Assembly (NCBI GenBank): GCA_016584305.1
Contig: JACEEZ010003587.1
Span: 17,489 to 81,488, forward strand
From: Chionoecetes opilio
Taxonomy: Eukaryota; Arthropoda; Malacostraca; Decapoda; Majidae
Direction of reading: 5' to 3'
DNA length: 64,000 nt
In this document: one piece after another, positions 14,621 to 24,223 of the stretch
Layout: the number at the start of each line of letters is the position of its first letter
How positions within the stretch are numbered: the first letter of the stretch is position 1
Notes under the pieces: generated by a model
Seen by the model: only the letters and a program-made list of their open reading frames with translations
Databases searched by the model: none
What the model was told of the DNA's origin: nothing
Made by a program: the position numbers and the translations under genes

Positions 14621-15122
14621 CTGACACAAAAGAAATATATACCTATTAAAGAAAAAACACTAAGCTGGGAATAGTTTACAACGCTTGAAAACAAAAAAAA
14701 CAGCAATTAAAACGAATAGAAAATTACAATGGTAGTTGTACAAGGTTTTAAGAGAAAAGCCAGAACAAATCCTCCTAATTCCTTACGATCCTAGCTGTCT
14801 GCTTGACAGAGAGTGATAGTACTGACCCATATGGCGGAGCACACCTATCACCGACAATGTCCAATTGTAACTGCACAACAAGTTGCCACATAGCTCTCGA
14901 TGAGTCAAATGTAATCAGTGGCATAGTGTTAACTACAGCTTCCACAAGTGGAATTTTGCTTATCTGGAGGGTAAGCTGTGGAGAAAAAACTTGACGTGCT
15001 AGAAAAAAACGGACTAAGCTTTGGAATCAGCATGCCAATTTAGTCTAAATACGCTCAAAAATCTAACTCAAACAATTTTTTTTCTTCAAAATGTATCCCC
15101 AGTGTAATAGATAACATTAAAC
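14621..15122. other. No recognisable gene
   Basis: Low-complexity-poor, AT-leaning sequence between the TE relic and the AAGG repeat. A 63-codon open frame on the plus strand (14803-14994) has no family resemblance, no splice context that I can support and no repeat copy elsewhere in the window. I treat it as non-coding. Confidence 0.5.
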
Positions 15123-15129
15123 CTATTTA

Positions 15130-15560
15130 GCAAGGACGGTGAGTGAGGGAGGAAGGTAAAGCGGAAGGAAGGAAGGAGGAAAGGGAGGGAGGGAAGGTAA
15201 GGAAAGGAAGGAGGAAGGAAGGAAAGGGAGGGAGGGAAGGAAGGAAAGGGAAGGAAGGAAGGAAGGAAAGGCGAGGGAGAGAAGGAAGGCAAGGGGAAGG
15301 AAGGAAAGGGAGGGAGGGAAGGAAGGAAGGAAGGACGGAAACGGGAGGGAGGGAAAGAAGGAAAGGTGAAGGAAGAAGGAAGGAAAGGGAGGGAGGGGAA
15401 GGAAAGGAAAGGGAAGGAGGAAAGGAGGAGGGAAGGAAGGAAAGGGAAGGAAGGAAGGAAGGAAAGGGAGGGGAGGGAAGGGCAAGGAAGGGAGGGGAAG
15501 AAGGAAGGAAGGAAGGAAGGAAGGAAGGAAATGAGGGAGAGAACGGAAGGAAAGGGAGCT
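15130..15560. repeat. (AAGG)n purine microsatellite
   Basis: About 430 bp of imperfect GGAA/GGGA tetranucleotides, all purine on the plus strand. Long open frames on both strands (Gly/Glu/Arg/Lys-rich or Pro/Phe/Ser-rich) are artefacts of the repeat. Such homopurine tracts can form triplex or non-B DNA, which is an inference only. Confidence 0.97.
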
Positions 15561-15755
15561 ATTAACGTATAATCTAGAATAACTGTAATTATATTAGCGT
15601 AAACAATATTCTAATATGACGAGATCTGGGCAGCATTGGGCATTGAAGAGGTTTGAGGCTGATTTTTTTTTTTTACGCCAGATTCTGATATGTGACTTTT
15701 TTTTCAAGAATTTGCTCTGTATTTTCGGTTCCAAATGATAGAGTTTGTGTTGCAG

Positions 15756-15868
15756 ACCTGTACAGACGCAGCAGAGGTGTTTGAGTTGCAGAACCCAGCT
15801 GGAGACGCGGAAGGAGAAGGCCGGACTGCCCAGCCTACCTCAGGAAAGCTCTAAGGACTTGACGACCT
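15756..15868 (+). CDS. Candidate upstream exon of the host gene (uncertain)
   Basis: A T-rich tract and TTGTGTTGCAG precede position 15756, and CCT|GTGAGG offers a donor after 15868. The interval has balanced composition, unlike the repeats around it. One frame stays open across the interval (peptide includes CRTQLETRKEKAGLPSLPQ); another is open until a TAA near its end (includes AAEVFELQNPAGDAEG). Neither frame joins the next exon (17572) in phase using this donor, so either the donor is wrong, an indel is present, or this is not an exon. It precedes the TAF1A-like exons on the same strand, which is the only reason to link it. Confidence 0.25.
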
Positions 15869-15885
15869 GTGAGGAAAGTCTTGTC

Positions 15886-16110
15886 AGAGCGAGAGGAGAG
15901 AGACCGAGAGAGAGAGGAGAGAGAGATATGGACAGACAGACAGACAGACAGACGAGAGAGAGAGAGAGAGAGAGAGAGGAGAAACAGCATGAAAAGAGAG
16001 AGAGACTAGAGGAGAGAGAGAAACTGTCACTCTTTCACTTTACATCACGCACACACTTCACCTTCCCTTCCCTTCCCCTTCCCCTTCCCCTTCCCCTTCC
16101 CTTCTTACAC
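15886..16110. repeat. (GA)n, GACA and CCCTTC microsatellites
   Basis: GAGA-rich tract (15886-16022) with a short GACA run near 15931-15952, then a CCCTTC/CCCCTT hexamer run at about 16062-16105. Any frame across it is repeat-derived. Confidence 0.9.
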
Positions 16111-16127
16111 ATATTATATCCTGCTCT

Positions 16128-16228
16128 TTAACCCCTTCACGCCCAGATCTTTCCTTTGCTGTAAGAAATATGTATGTTGTTAGCCATGAAAGGCAGAATG
16201 CATGGTCAATGGATGTAAATTACCGCCA
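16128..16228 (-). mobile_element. Fragment of a TTAA-flanked (piggyBac-like) MITE
   Basis: TTAACCCCTTCACGCCCAGA at the left edge is the reverse complement of the terminal sequence of the complete copy at 24224-24438 (TCTGGGCGTGAAGGGGTTAA there, with one extra T). The following CTTTCCTTTGCTGTAA and GTTAGCCATGAAA match the subterminal part, after which similarity fades. One end only. Confidence 0.6.
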
Positions 16229-17556
16229 TTTAACAGGAACTATCACGTGTAGGTCTCGCGGCCTCTTGTAGCTTCCTATTTTCTTATGTTCTTATGTCTC
16301 ACGGGCCTCTGTAGCTTCCTTATTTTCTTATGTTCTTATGTCTCACGGCCTCTTGTAGCTTCCTTATGTTCTTATGTCTCACGGCCTCTTGTAGCTTTCT
16401 TATTCTCATGGCCCTTGTATTTCCCTTATTTCTTATGTTCTTATGTTCTTATGTCTCCGGCCTCTTGTAGCTTCCTTATTTTCTTATGTCTCACAGCCTT
16501 TTGTAGCTTCCTTATTTTCTTATGTTCTTCATGGCCTCTTGTAGCTTTCTTATGTTCTTATGTCTCACGGCCTTTTGTAGCTTCCTTATTTTCTTATGTT
16601 CTTATGTCTCAAAGCCTCAAGTAGCTTCCTTATTTTCTTATGTTCTTATGTCTCACGACCTCTTGCGCTTCCTTATTTTCTTATGTTCTTAATGGCCTCT
16701 TGTAGCTTCCTTATTTTCTTATGTTCTTATGTTCTTATGTCTTACGACCTCCTGTAGCTTCCTTATTTTCTTATATTCTCATGTTCTTATGTCTCACGGC
16801 CTCTTGTAGCTTCCTTATTTTCTTATGTCTCACAGCCGCTTGTAGCTTCCTTATTTTCTTATGTTCTTCATGGCCTCTTGTAGCTTCCTTATTTTCTTAT
16901 GTTCTTCATGGCCTCTTGTAGCTTCCTTATATTCTTATGTTCTTATGTCTCGCGGCCTCTTGTAGCTTCCTTATGTTCTTATGTCTCACAGCCTCTTGTA
17001 GCTTCCTTATTTTCTTATGTTCTTCATGGCCTCTTGTAGTTTCCTTATGTTCTTATGTTCTTCATGGCCTCTTGTAGCTTCCTTATTTTCTTATGTTCTT
17101 ATGTCTGACGGCCTCTTGTAGCTTCCTTATTTTCTTATGTTCTTATGTTCTTTATGTTCTTTATGGCCTCTTGTAGTTTCCTTATTTTCTTATGTTCTTC
17201 ATGGCCTCTTGTAGCTTCCTTATGTTCTTATGTTCTTATGTCTCACGGCCTCTTGTAGCTTCCTTATTTTCTTATGTTCTTATGTCTCACGGCCTCTTGT
17301 AGCTTCCTTATTTTCTTATGTTCTTCACGGCCTCCTGTAGTTTCCTTATTTTCTTATGTTCTTCATGGCCTCTTGTAGCTTCCTTATGTTCTTATGTTCT
17401 TATGTCTCACGGCCTCTTGTAGCTTCCTTTTTCTATGTTCTTCACGGCCTCCTGTAGTTTCCTTATTTTCTTATGTTCTTCATGGCCTCTTGTAGCTTCC
17501 TTATGTTCTTATGTTCTTATGTCTCACGGCCTCTTGTAGCTTCCTTATTTTATGTT
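16229..17556 (+). repeat. LINE-tail-derived satellite, array 1
   Basis: Begins with GGAACTATCACGTGTAGGTC, then about 30 tandem units of TCTCACGGCCTCTTGTAGCT followed by TCCTTATTTTCTTATG plus one to three extra TTCTTATG octamers. Unit length is about 38-52 bp depending on octamer number; a shorter form replaces TCTCACGG by TTCATGG. The same lead sequence and octamer tail occur once, unamplified, at 25552-25628 after a LINE ORF2-like end, so this array looks like an amplified CR1-type 3' terminus. Open frames rich in Leu, Phe and Ser are repeat artefacts. Confidence 0.85.
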
Positions 17557-17571
17557 GTTACGTCATTACAG

Positions 17572-17754
17572 TGCGAGTGGTTCATGCTACAATTCCTGGA
17601 GGTTGAGAAGGAGCTGCATGGCCAGGACTCGGCCATAAGGGTCCTGGAGGAATACATGGGGGAGGAGCGACGAGCCCCGGCCCACCACCTGGCCTACCAC
17701 TTCTACAGGACCCTGGTGCCCGGCTCAACACAACAGCAACTCACACAGCTCGAG
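17572..17754 (+). CDS. TAF1A: Host gene exon B, TAF1A-like
   Basis: The acceptor GTCATTACAG and the donor GAG|GTGGGC enclose 183 bp, exactly 61 codons in phase 0. The peptide contains WFMLQFLEVEKELHGQDS, AIRVLEEYMGEERRAPAHH and LAYHFYRTLVPGSTQQQ. It reads like two amphipathic helices of a TPR-like protein. I recall the same pattern in the C-terminal half of TAF1A, a subunit of the SL1/TIF-IB factor that recruits RNA polymerase I to rDNA promoters in the nucleolus (G-D-x-A-x-x-VL-x-x-Y, then P-x-AH-x-x-x-Y). The exon lies between the two LINE-tail satellite arrays. Reading on into exon C is in frame. The gene symbol is tentative; another TPR-like protein is possible. Confidence 0.6.
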
Positions 17755-17852
17755 GTGGGCCTTCACTGCTCTCTGTTCCTCGTATTAGTCTCCTGGATCC
17801 CTACTCATGGCCTTTTCTCTTACCTAGTGTACAGTAGTAATAATGTATAGTA

Positions 17853-17939
17853 AGGAACTACCACGTGTAGGTCCCGCATCCTCTTGTAGCTTCCTTATTT
17901 TCTTATGTTCTTATGTCTCCCCGGCCTCTTGTAGCTTCC
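17853..17939 (+). repeat. LINE-tail satellite, array 2, left stub
   Basis: GGAACTACCACGTGTAGGTC restarts the LINE-tail pattern right after exon B, followed by CCTCTTGTAGCTTCCTTATT, one octamer run and a second unit. It is cut at 17944 by the copia insertion and continues at 22149. Confidence 0.8.
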
Positions 17940-17944
17940 CTTAT

Positions 17945-18147
17945 TGTTAATAATCCTGGAAAACTACTGCACTCACCGCGCCTGGGGACGACTGCCTCTT
18001 CCCTCTTGTGACTCCACGTGGTCAACTTGTCACTTGATCACCAGTGATGACATCATGAACGTCTGATGATATGGCGGTCTCCCATTGGTTCCCGCCGCGG
18101 CGGGCGCGCATAAACATATGAACGTGTAACCACTCGCTATATTAACA
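17945..18147 (-). repeat. Copia copy 1, 3' LTR
   Basis: About 203 bp, starting TGTTAATAATCC and ending ATATTAACA on the plus strand. It shares with the other LTR the stretches CTCCACGTGGTCAACTTGTC, GATGACATCATGA and GGTTCCCGCCGCGGCGGGCG. The last is a GC-rich palindrome, probably part of the LTR promoter or RNA stem. A T/C-rich stretch at 18158-18186 (minus-strand purine tract) adjoins it and is a candidate polypurine primer. Confidence 0.9.
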
Positions 18148-18588
18148 CTTCGCTATATTTTTTTTTTTCTTCTTTCTTTGCATGTCTCCTTTAGTACATA
18201 CAACTAGTAAAATTTTGTAATGTTCACCAATACACATATTTACACTCCCTACATGTTGCTGATGACAGTCAACACCTAATCCCGACTAATTGCCTCCCGC
18301 AGCCCGATAGTCGACGCCCCCTTCTTGGTAAGGCATCTGCCAGTTGCTTCGATGTCTCCACCCACGTTACCTCCTTCAATTCCCCTTGATCCAACATATC
18401 TCGAAGCACTGATATATCAATCCTCAGACGCTTTTTGTCCCCCCAAATTTTTATAGGTGTATGGGGCTTCCACTACGCTAGGGTTTTGTCCACAAAACAT
18501 CTGATAGGGATCCTCCCACATCCGGAGATCTCCTGCAGAATACTGGCCACATACACCGCGTACTAGCACCATCCAGAAGTGCCAGGTC

Positions 18589-18783
18589 TCAGCGCAAGAG
18601 TTGAATTGACCACCCGTCGAACCTTCCTTGACTGCCAGTAAATAGGGCCCCGTACATTATTATGTCACACAGAAAGATAATAAAGCCCCCTTGAGATCCA
18701 TGTCCCTGCAGGTTGGCGAAGGATGCGTCAGCGTAGCACTCAATGTGGCACTCGTCTAAAGGTCTAATCCTGGGGATAAACAA
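18589..18783 (-). pseudogene. Copia copy 1 RNase H segment
   Basis: The minus-strand frame contains ECYADASFANLQGHGSQGG followed by FIIFL, the YADASFAN...SQGG block of copia RNase H, which removes the RNA strand during reverse transcription. It is open for about 65 codons and then lost. It lies downstream of the RT region, as expected for Ty1/copia. Confidence 0.75.
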
Positions 18784-18989
18784 CCAACATTATCCGTTTT
18801 CACACGCTAAATCCCCTTGTTTAGTCTCAATATGTCAGAAAACCGTAGCCTTTGGGAAATTTGAAACACTCAGCTCGCACACATCGAACGCTATATCCGG
18901 GCGAGTGTGAGTAGCCATCCAATTTAGTTGCCCGCCCAAACCCACGATTTTTCTGTTTTCTCTCGTTCTGACAAATCACTATCTTCTCC

Positions 18990-19640
18990 AATGCCCGACG
19001 CTTGCTAAGGGAAACCCCGGATTCAACGTGCTCCATACTGAAACTGGTCGATTGTGATACCGCCGTCCTCTGTGGTAACTACGTTGAGCCCCACATACTT
19101 AAAGCACTCTGAATCGAAAGACCCGACTTGGAAGGTCCTACGCAACTGTTTTATGACGTGCTGCTCAAAGTTCATAGTACCAGCCCACAAGAAGTCATCC
19201 ACATATACGCATATGATACCCTCGTTCCACCATGTTGGCTCCACGAAAACAATGCAGGGTCCAGGGACGAAATTTTGGCACCGAGACATATCAGCTGTTC
19301 CTTCACCCTCATGTACCATTGTCTGGCCGCGTCGCACAACCATACACAGTCTTCCTCAGACGCCACAATAAGCCATTGTCGAACTCAGGAGGAGGTATCA
19401 GGTACACTTCACGCTCTATTTTTTTCCCCTTGGAGGTATGCAGCTTGTATGTCCATTGTGTGGCACACCAACCTTAGCTGAGGCGAGTACCATTGCCAAA
19501 CGGACAGCCTCCTTTGAACATGTGGGAGAGTTCTTCTGCAGCCCTATGGTGTCCTCCTCAAAGCCCCTGGCTACCAAGCGTGCCTTCACAATAGTCTTCC
19601 CTTCCTTCAGCTTTTCTGTGACCACCCAACGTACATATAA
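18990..19640 (-). pseudogene. Copia copy 1 reverse transcriptase
   Basis: Pieces in two or three frames on the minus strand give the RVT_2 landmarks in order: TIVKARLVARGFEED near the N-terminus, SPTCSKEAVRLAMVLASAKV, a CDAARQWYMRVKEQL block, and the catalytic VYVDDFLWAG (YVDDF codons at 19191-19205), then LRRTFQVGSFDSECFKYVG. The catalytic Asp pair is intact. Frameshifts break the frame at least three times. The enzyme would copy the element's RNA into DNA in the retrotransposon particle. Confidence 0.85.
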
Positions 19641-20429
19641 GCTTGTTGACCCACATTCTCCACCTCTTCATACACCTCCTTGGTCCTCCAATTCTCAATC
19701 TCTTTTTCCTTAGCACACACCACCTCATCTGTATTAAAAAACACAAGCATTTCTGTCGCCTCGTCCACTGTTTCCCATGACGTAAAATCTCTGTCCAGAT
19801 CCATCCATTAATGTTACCATTTTTGGGTCACTCTTAATGTTGTAGCAGTTGGAGTACGACCAGTCGCCTTCCCCCCCCGACTAACAATTTTACCAGATAT
19901 CCACTCACCACTCGCTTTCTAAACGCCCTTGATCCTTTGACCCGCTTTAACTCTCACTACAGGAATTGCCAACACACCCGAGGCACTCGCACCCGTGTCC
20001 GTCTGCCGAACGTCACCGTTGTGGCCATCCACAGCCCCTGCGCCCCCTCACCCACAACATCAAAAATTTTCACGAGGATGGTCGTCATCATCCGAGTCCT
20101 GTCTGAATCCCCGAATCCAATTTCCACATCACCACGCACACTAGGAGCTCGCAGAGCACTGGTATTGGACTGAGACACATCTTCCTCATTTGACACTGCA
20201 GCAGGATAAACACTGGTGGGGTGCCGTGGCAATGCGACATGTGTGCACCCTAACAAAACATTCCACCGTGCTTCACTAAAAATTGTTTTCCGTCTTTCCC
20301 AATTATGGTACCAGGCCCGCGCCACTTATTACTGTCTAGACTTTTGTAGTAAACATCATCTCCGTATGTAGGTCTCCCGGGGTCCCCTGTCTCTCACATT
20401 ATGACGAAGTGCTCTAGTCAGCCTTTCAC

Positions 20430-21270
20430 TAGATTCCGCTAACGGTAAATGCTCTCCGTGCCGCGTGAAGTGCATTCAGGTTATCCCTCACTATATCTGC
20501 AGGTGTGGCCTCGCCGTCTAGCGCCGGTAGATTACCCATAAAAGGCTCCAGGAATCCCAGGGTTCTGCCAAATACCAGCTGGTTGGGCGAGTAAACCCGA
20601 AATGTTGACAGTGCTTTCCCTGGCAGCCACAGCCCAAGCCAGAGCAACATCTAAATCACAGCCAGGACAATCCGCCAAAATCTTGCTTACCATTCCTCCC
20701 AACACAGCATTGAGCCTCTCACAAACACCATTACTCCAAGGGCTTTCAGCTGCCGTCGTTATAATCTTAACATTGAATGCCCCACCTAGAGACCTCATAT
20801 CTGAATTATTAAATCACAGCCATTATCTGATAAGATTTTTTCCTGGGGCACCAAATAGCACAACCCAACCGAGAAAAATTCCCCGAATAATAGTGCCTGC
20901 ATTCTTGTCTGGAACAACCACAGATGTACAATATCTTGTATACAGGTCCACTATCACCAAGAAATACTTCTTGCCCCACGACTTAAGGTCCATGGGAATC
21001 ACCTCGTTAAACCTGCTAGCCAACGGGGCACTCACCACTGGTTTTCGGGCTCGGTTTCCCTTTTACCGTTTGCACACGTCACAGTCACTTGTCACTGATC
21101 AATCCTCCGTTCCCAGGTTCGAGTCCCTTATGTTCGGCATCTCTCACAAGCTTCTTTCAATTTTTCTGCTGTAGGGGGTCCAAACTGACGATGAAGTTTC
21201 AAGGCCCTCTTCTCGATGTCCCCGTCCTTGTAGAGTGCCACGAGTGCCTCAGCTATATTAACTTCCCGTT
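20430..21270 (-). pseudogene. Copia copy 1 integrase with zinc-binding N-terminus
   Basis: Reading on the minus strand, LKLHRQFGPPTAEKLKEAC gives the H..H..C..C type N-terminal region near 21130-21200. MDLKSWGKKYFLVIVDLYTR gives the first catalytic Asp region near 20960-21010. A GAPG...DNG block is frameshifted near 20830-20850, and AAESPWSNGVCERLNAVLGG supplies the catalytic Glu near 20690-20760. This D,D-35-E order is standard for LTR integrases, which insert the cDNA. Downstream to about 19700 is an Arg/Thr-rich linker of unclear structure before RT. Confidence 0.82.
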
Positions 21271-21329
21271 TAGTCCATGCCGATAACGGCACCAGATAGT
21301 GTCCTGACGATGATGTACGTAGATTGACG

Positions 21330-21906
21330 ACGTCCCTTTTTCCGCCCACTTTGACTTTATTTGTCTCACAGTTGATTATCATTTCGGCTCTTTTCATAGA
21401 CGATCTACTCAGCAACAAGGTAATTACAGTTCACCACATCAGAGGGCACATTGGCACGCATATTCCCTATACAACAGGGAAACGTAACTTCTTCTAACAA
21501 AAATGAAGCCAATAATGAAGGCCAACACCGAATCTCAAGCTTCAATCCGCTTTGTAACACCATGGGACGTATGTTCAAACTCTGACACAAAATCCTTAAT
21601 CTCTGCTCTCTCTTTTCTCCGTAGGCTATACAAAGCCTCAAAAGCTGCAAATTTCCGTCTTCCTTCATCGACCAAAAACACATCATCCTCTCTTCAATAA
21701 CACTTCCACGCCATCCTCTGCCTCCACTTTGGGCTTATCAATTTCCGACGATGCACTTCTGGCCCGCCCGGAAGTGACCAGATGTTTGCCAGCGCACGCT
21801 TCTTCTTTTCAATTGTGGTCAGTCTACACCACACACCTACATCCTCCTTCCACATCTCCCTATTCTTCATCAAAGCTCCAATTTCGGAGGCCACTTCAGT
21901 GAACAC
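21330..21906 (-). pseudogene. Copia copy 1 gag and protease remnant
   Basis: From the 5' side, MFTEVASEIGALMKNREMW starts just inside the 5' LTR (21906 downward). WSLPGGPEVHRRKLISPKWR and FEALYSLRRKERAEIKDFV are the gag-like helices. Then FLLEEVTFPCC jumps directly to SSSGHYLVPLS, a segment between protease and integrase. In copy 2 about 650 bp separate these blocks, so zinc-knuckle and protease sequence is missing here. It would have encoded the particle protein; as it stands it is defective. Confidence 0.65.
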
Positions 21907-21930
21907 GCCTTAGTGCAGTTGTGTAACTAC

Positions 21931-21942
21931 GCTCTGCTACCA
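21931..21942 (-). promoter_or_regulatory. Copia primer binding site, initiator tRNA-Met
   Basis: The minus strand reads TGGTAGCAGAGC one base after the 5' LTR end. It is complementary to the 3' end GCUCUGCUACCA of initiator tRNA-Met, the common copia primer. Copy 2 has the same site with one extra T at 30522-30534. Confidence 0.85.
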
Positions 21943-21943
21943 A

Positions 21944-22148
21944 TGTTAATAATCCTGGACACTACTGCACTCACCGCGCGCTGGGACTGACGCCTCTTCC
22001 CTCTTTGACTCCACGTGGTCAAAATTGTCACGTGATCACCAGTGATGACATCATGAGACGTCTGATGATATGGCGGTCTCCCATTGGTTCCCGCCGCGGC
22101 GGGCGCGCATAAACATATGAACGTGCTAACACACTCGCTATATTAACA
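21944..22148 (-). repeat. Copia copy 1, 5' LTR
   Basis: About 205 bp, TGTTAATAATCC to ATATTAACA, matching the 3' LTR apart from scattered single-base differences. The close match suggests a recent insertion. The target repeat CTTAT follows at 22149-22153. Confidence 0.9.
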
Positions 22149-23487
22149 CTTATTTTCTTATGTTCTTATGTCTCACGGCCTCTTGTAGCTTCCTTATGTT
22201 CTTATGTTCTTATATCTCACGGCCTCTTGTAGCTTCCTTATTTTCTTATGTTCTTATGTCTCACGGCCTCTTGTAGCTTCCTTATTTTCTTATGTTCTTC
22301 ATGGCTTCTTGTAGCTTCCTTATTTTCTTATGTTCTTATGTCTCACGGGCCCCTTTTAGCTTCCTTATTTTCTTATGTTTTTCACGGCTTCTTGTAGCTT
22401 CCTTATTTTCTTATGTTCTTCATGGGTTCTTGTAGCTTCCTTATTTTGTTATGTTCTTATGTCTCACCCGGGTTCTTGTAGCTTCCTTATTTTCTTATGT
22501 TCTTCACGGCTTCTTGTAGCTTCCTTATTTTCTTATGTTCTTCGTGGCTTCTTGTAGCTTCCTTATTTTGTTATGTTCTTATGTCTCACGGCTTCTTGTA
22601 GCTTCCTTATTTTCTTATGTTCTTCACGGCTTCTTGTAGCTTCCTTATTTTCTTATGTTCTTCATGGCTTCTTGTAGCTTCCTTATTTTGTTATGTTCTT
22701 ATGTCTCACGGCTTCTTGTAGCTTCCTTATTTTCTTATGTTCTTCATGGCTTCTTGTAGCTTCCTTATTTTGTTATGTTCTTATGTCTCACGGCCTCTTG
22801 TAGCTTCCTTATTTTTTTTATTTCTTCATGGCTTCTTGTAGCTTTATTTTTTTTTTTATGTTCTTATGTCTCACGACTTTTAGCTTCCTTATTTCTTATG
22901 TTCTTCATGGCTTCTTGTAGCTTCCTTATTTTCTTATGTTCTTATGTCTCACGGCCTCTTGTAGCTTCCTTTTTTTTCTTATGTTCTTCATGGCTTCTTG
23001 TAGCTTCCTTATTTTTTTTATGTTCTTATGTCTCACGGCTCTTGTAGCTTCCTTATTTTCTTATGTTCTTCATGGCTTCTTGTAGCTTCCTTATTTTTTT
23101 TATGTTCCCTTTTGTCTCACGGCCTCTTGTTACTTCCTTATTTTCTTATGTTCTTCATGGCTTCTTGTAGCTTCCTTATTTTCTTATGTTCTTATGTCTC
23201 ACGGCCTCTTGTAGCTTCCTTATTTTCTTATGTTCTTCATGGCTTCTTGTAGCTTCCTTATTTTCTTATGTTCTTATGTCTCACGGCCTCTTGTAGCTTC
23301 CTTATTTTGTTATGTTCTTATGTCTCACGGCCTCTTGTAGCTTCCTTATTTTGTTATGTTCTTATGTCTCACGGCCTCTTGTAGCTTCCTTATTTTCTTA
23401 TGTTCTTCATGGCTTCTTGTAGCTTCCTTATTTTCTTATGTTCTTCATGGCTTCTTGTAGCTTCCTTATTTTCTTATGTTCTTAATA
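22149..23487 (+). repeat. LINE-tail satellite, array 2, main part
   Basis: More than 30 units. Many are the short form with TTCATGGCTTCTTGTAGCTT in place of TCTCACGGCCTC, so this array has its own dominant variant compared with array 1. TTATTTTGTTATG variants are clustered at about 22440-22760 and 23300-23370, suggesting local amplification of sub-blocks. The strand gives the direction of the parental LINE. Sequence quality looks good here. Confidence 0.9.
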
Positions 23488-23979
23488 TTGGTTGCCTCCA
23501 CAGTCAGTGCATTTTTTTACATGATAACTGGGCGACCAAAATGTCTCCCAGTGATGGAAAACTGTCGCCCAGTAAGGACATTTTGAAGCTACCGGGCGAC
23601 AAGATATTTATTCATAAAATCCTTCTGGGATGCAATGGCTCATCATGTCTGTGTGTGTGTGTAAGATCCAGAAGTACATTCTTATTACTGCATAAAAAAT
23701 TATGATCTTTATTTAGATCTATTTCTTCTATTATTGCTTATATCATCTTGTGGAGCCATCTATAACCCGCCGATTGTTTGCGCAGTGAAATGTTGTTGGT
23801 GCCACTGGAAGATTCATAAACACAGCATGGAAAGGGAGGGGAGGAGTCACACAACATACAAAATGGGGAAATGATAATACCAAAAAGTTGTAATTTAACA
23901 GGTATGCCTACTACCACCCTTCTGGATATCCAAGGAATGTTGCCCAGTAAGATTTGCTTAAAAAATGCTCTGTCCGCAG
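23488..23979 (+). other. Intron sequence upstream of exon C, with a hairpin
   Basis: No gene. A 10 bp inverted repeat ACTGGGCGAC / GTCGCCCAGT (23527-23536 and 23564-23573) with partial extensions lies in it, and a further GGGCGACA sits near 23603. It might be a decayed short transposon. A short GT run lies near 23647-23660. Confidence 0.4.
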
Positions 23980-24046
23980 TGCATCATCAAGGAGAGCCCC
24001 GATGATCCCCTGGTGGTGGAAACAGTCAACCTATACCTGCGCACCC
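23980..24046 (+). CDS. TAF1A: Host gene exon C, TAF1A-like
   Basis: The acceptor CTGTCCGCAG and donor ACCC|GTAAGT delimit 67 bp: 22 codons plus one base. It starts in phase 0, matching the end of exon B, and leaves phase 1, matching exon D. The peptide is CIIKESPDDPLVVETVNLYL then RT. With the end of exon B it gives a helix, a P-x-x-x-L turn and a second helix ending L-x-L-R, which I recall at the corresponding place in TAF1A. The identification rests on this pattern and on phase agreement. Only short sequence is available, so it is moderate. Confidence 0.6.
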
Positions 24047-24223
24047 GTAAGTTTTATTTATTTATTTATTATAATTATTATTTTTATATATATTCGCCGA
24101 AGAAAGATGAGAATGTGTCGCCCGTAAGTTCTTCCCTCTATGTTTTATTGCCTTATTTTCTCTCTCTGTTATTATTCATTGATTTATTCTTCTATTTTCA
24201 AGACTTCACCCTCTGTTTCCTCA

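Larger units (their letters stand above)
17945..22148 (-). mobile_element. Ty1/copia retrotransposon, copy 1 (4.2 kb, minus orientation)
   Basis: Bounded by two near-identical LTRs (17945-18147 and 21944-22148), each TGTT...AACA, and by a perfect 5 bp target duplication CTTAT (17940-17944 and 22149-22153). Domain order on the minus strand is gag, protease remnant, integrase, reverse transcriptase, RNase H, the copia order. The primer binding site matches initiator tRNA-Met. The element is inserted in the LINE-tail satellite. Compared with copy 2 it lacks about 650 bp between gag and the protease region. Coding parts are interrupted by frameshifts, some of which may be sequencing error. It resembles the GalEa-type copia elements known from crustaceans, a tentative assignment. 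Confidence 0.93.

Noticed and set aside
15123..15572. Overlapping open frames of 120-140 codons on both strands
   Set aside because: They are translations of an (AAGG)n tract and have only repeat-type composition.
16286..17850. Leu/Phe/Ser-rich repeated peptide frames that look like membrane proteins
   Set aside because: They are read through the LINE-tail satellite; only the part from 17572 to 17754 is a real exon.
19054..19713. Plus-strand open frames of 90-117 codons inside copia copy 1
   Set aside because: They are antisense to the RT domain, whose minus-strand translation carries the conserved motifs.
16229..23487. CRISPR-like impression of short repeats with variable parts
   Set aside because: Units are contiguous tandem satellite with slippage of a TTCTTATG octamer; there are no unique spacers, and the setting is eukaryotic.
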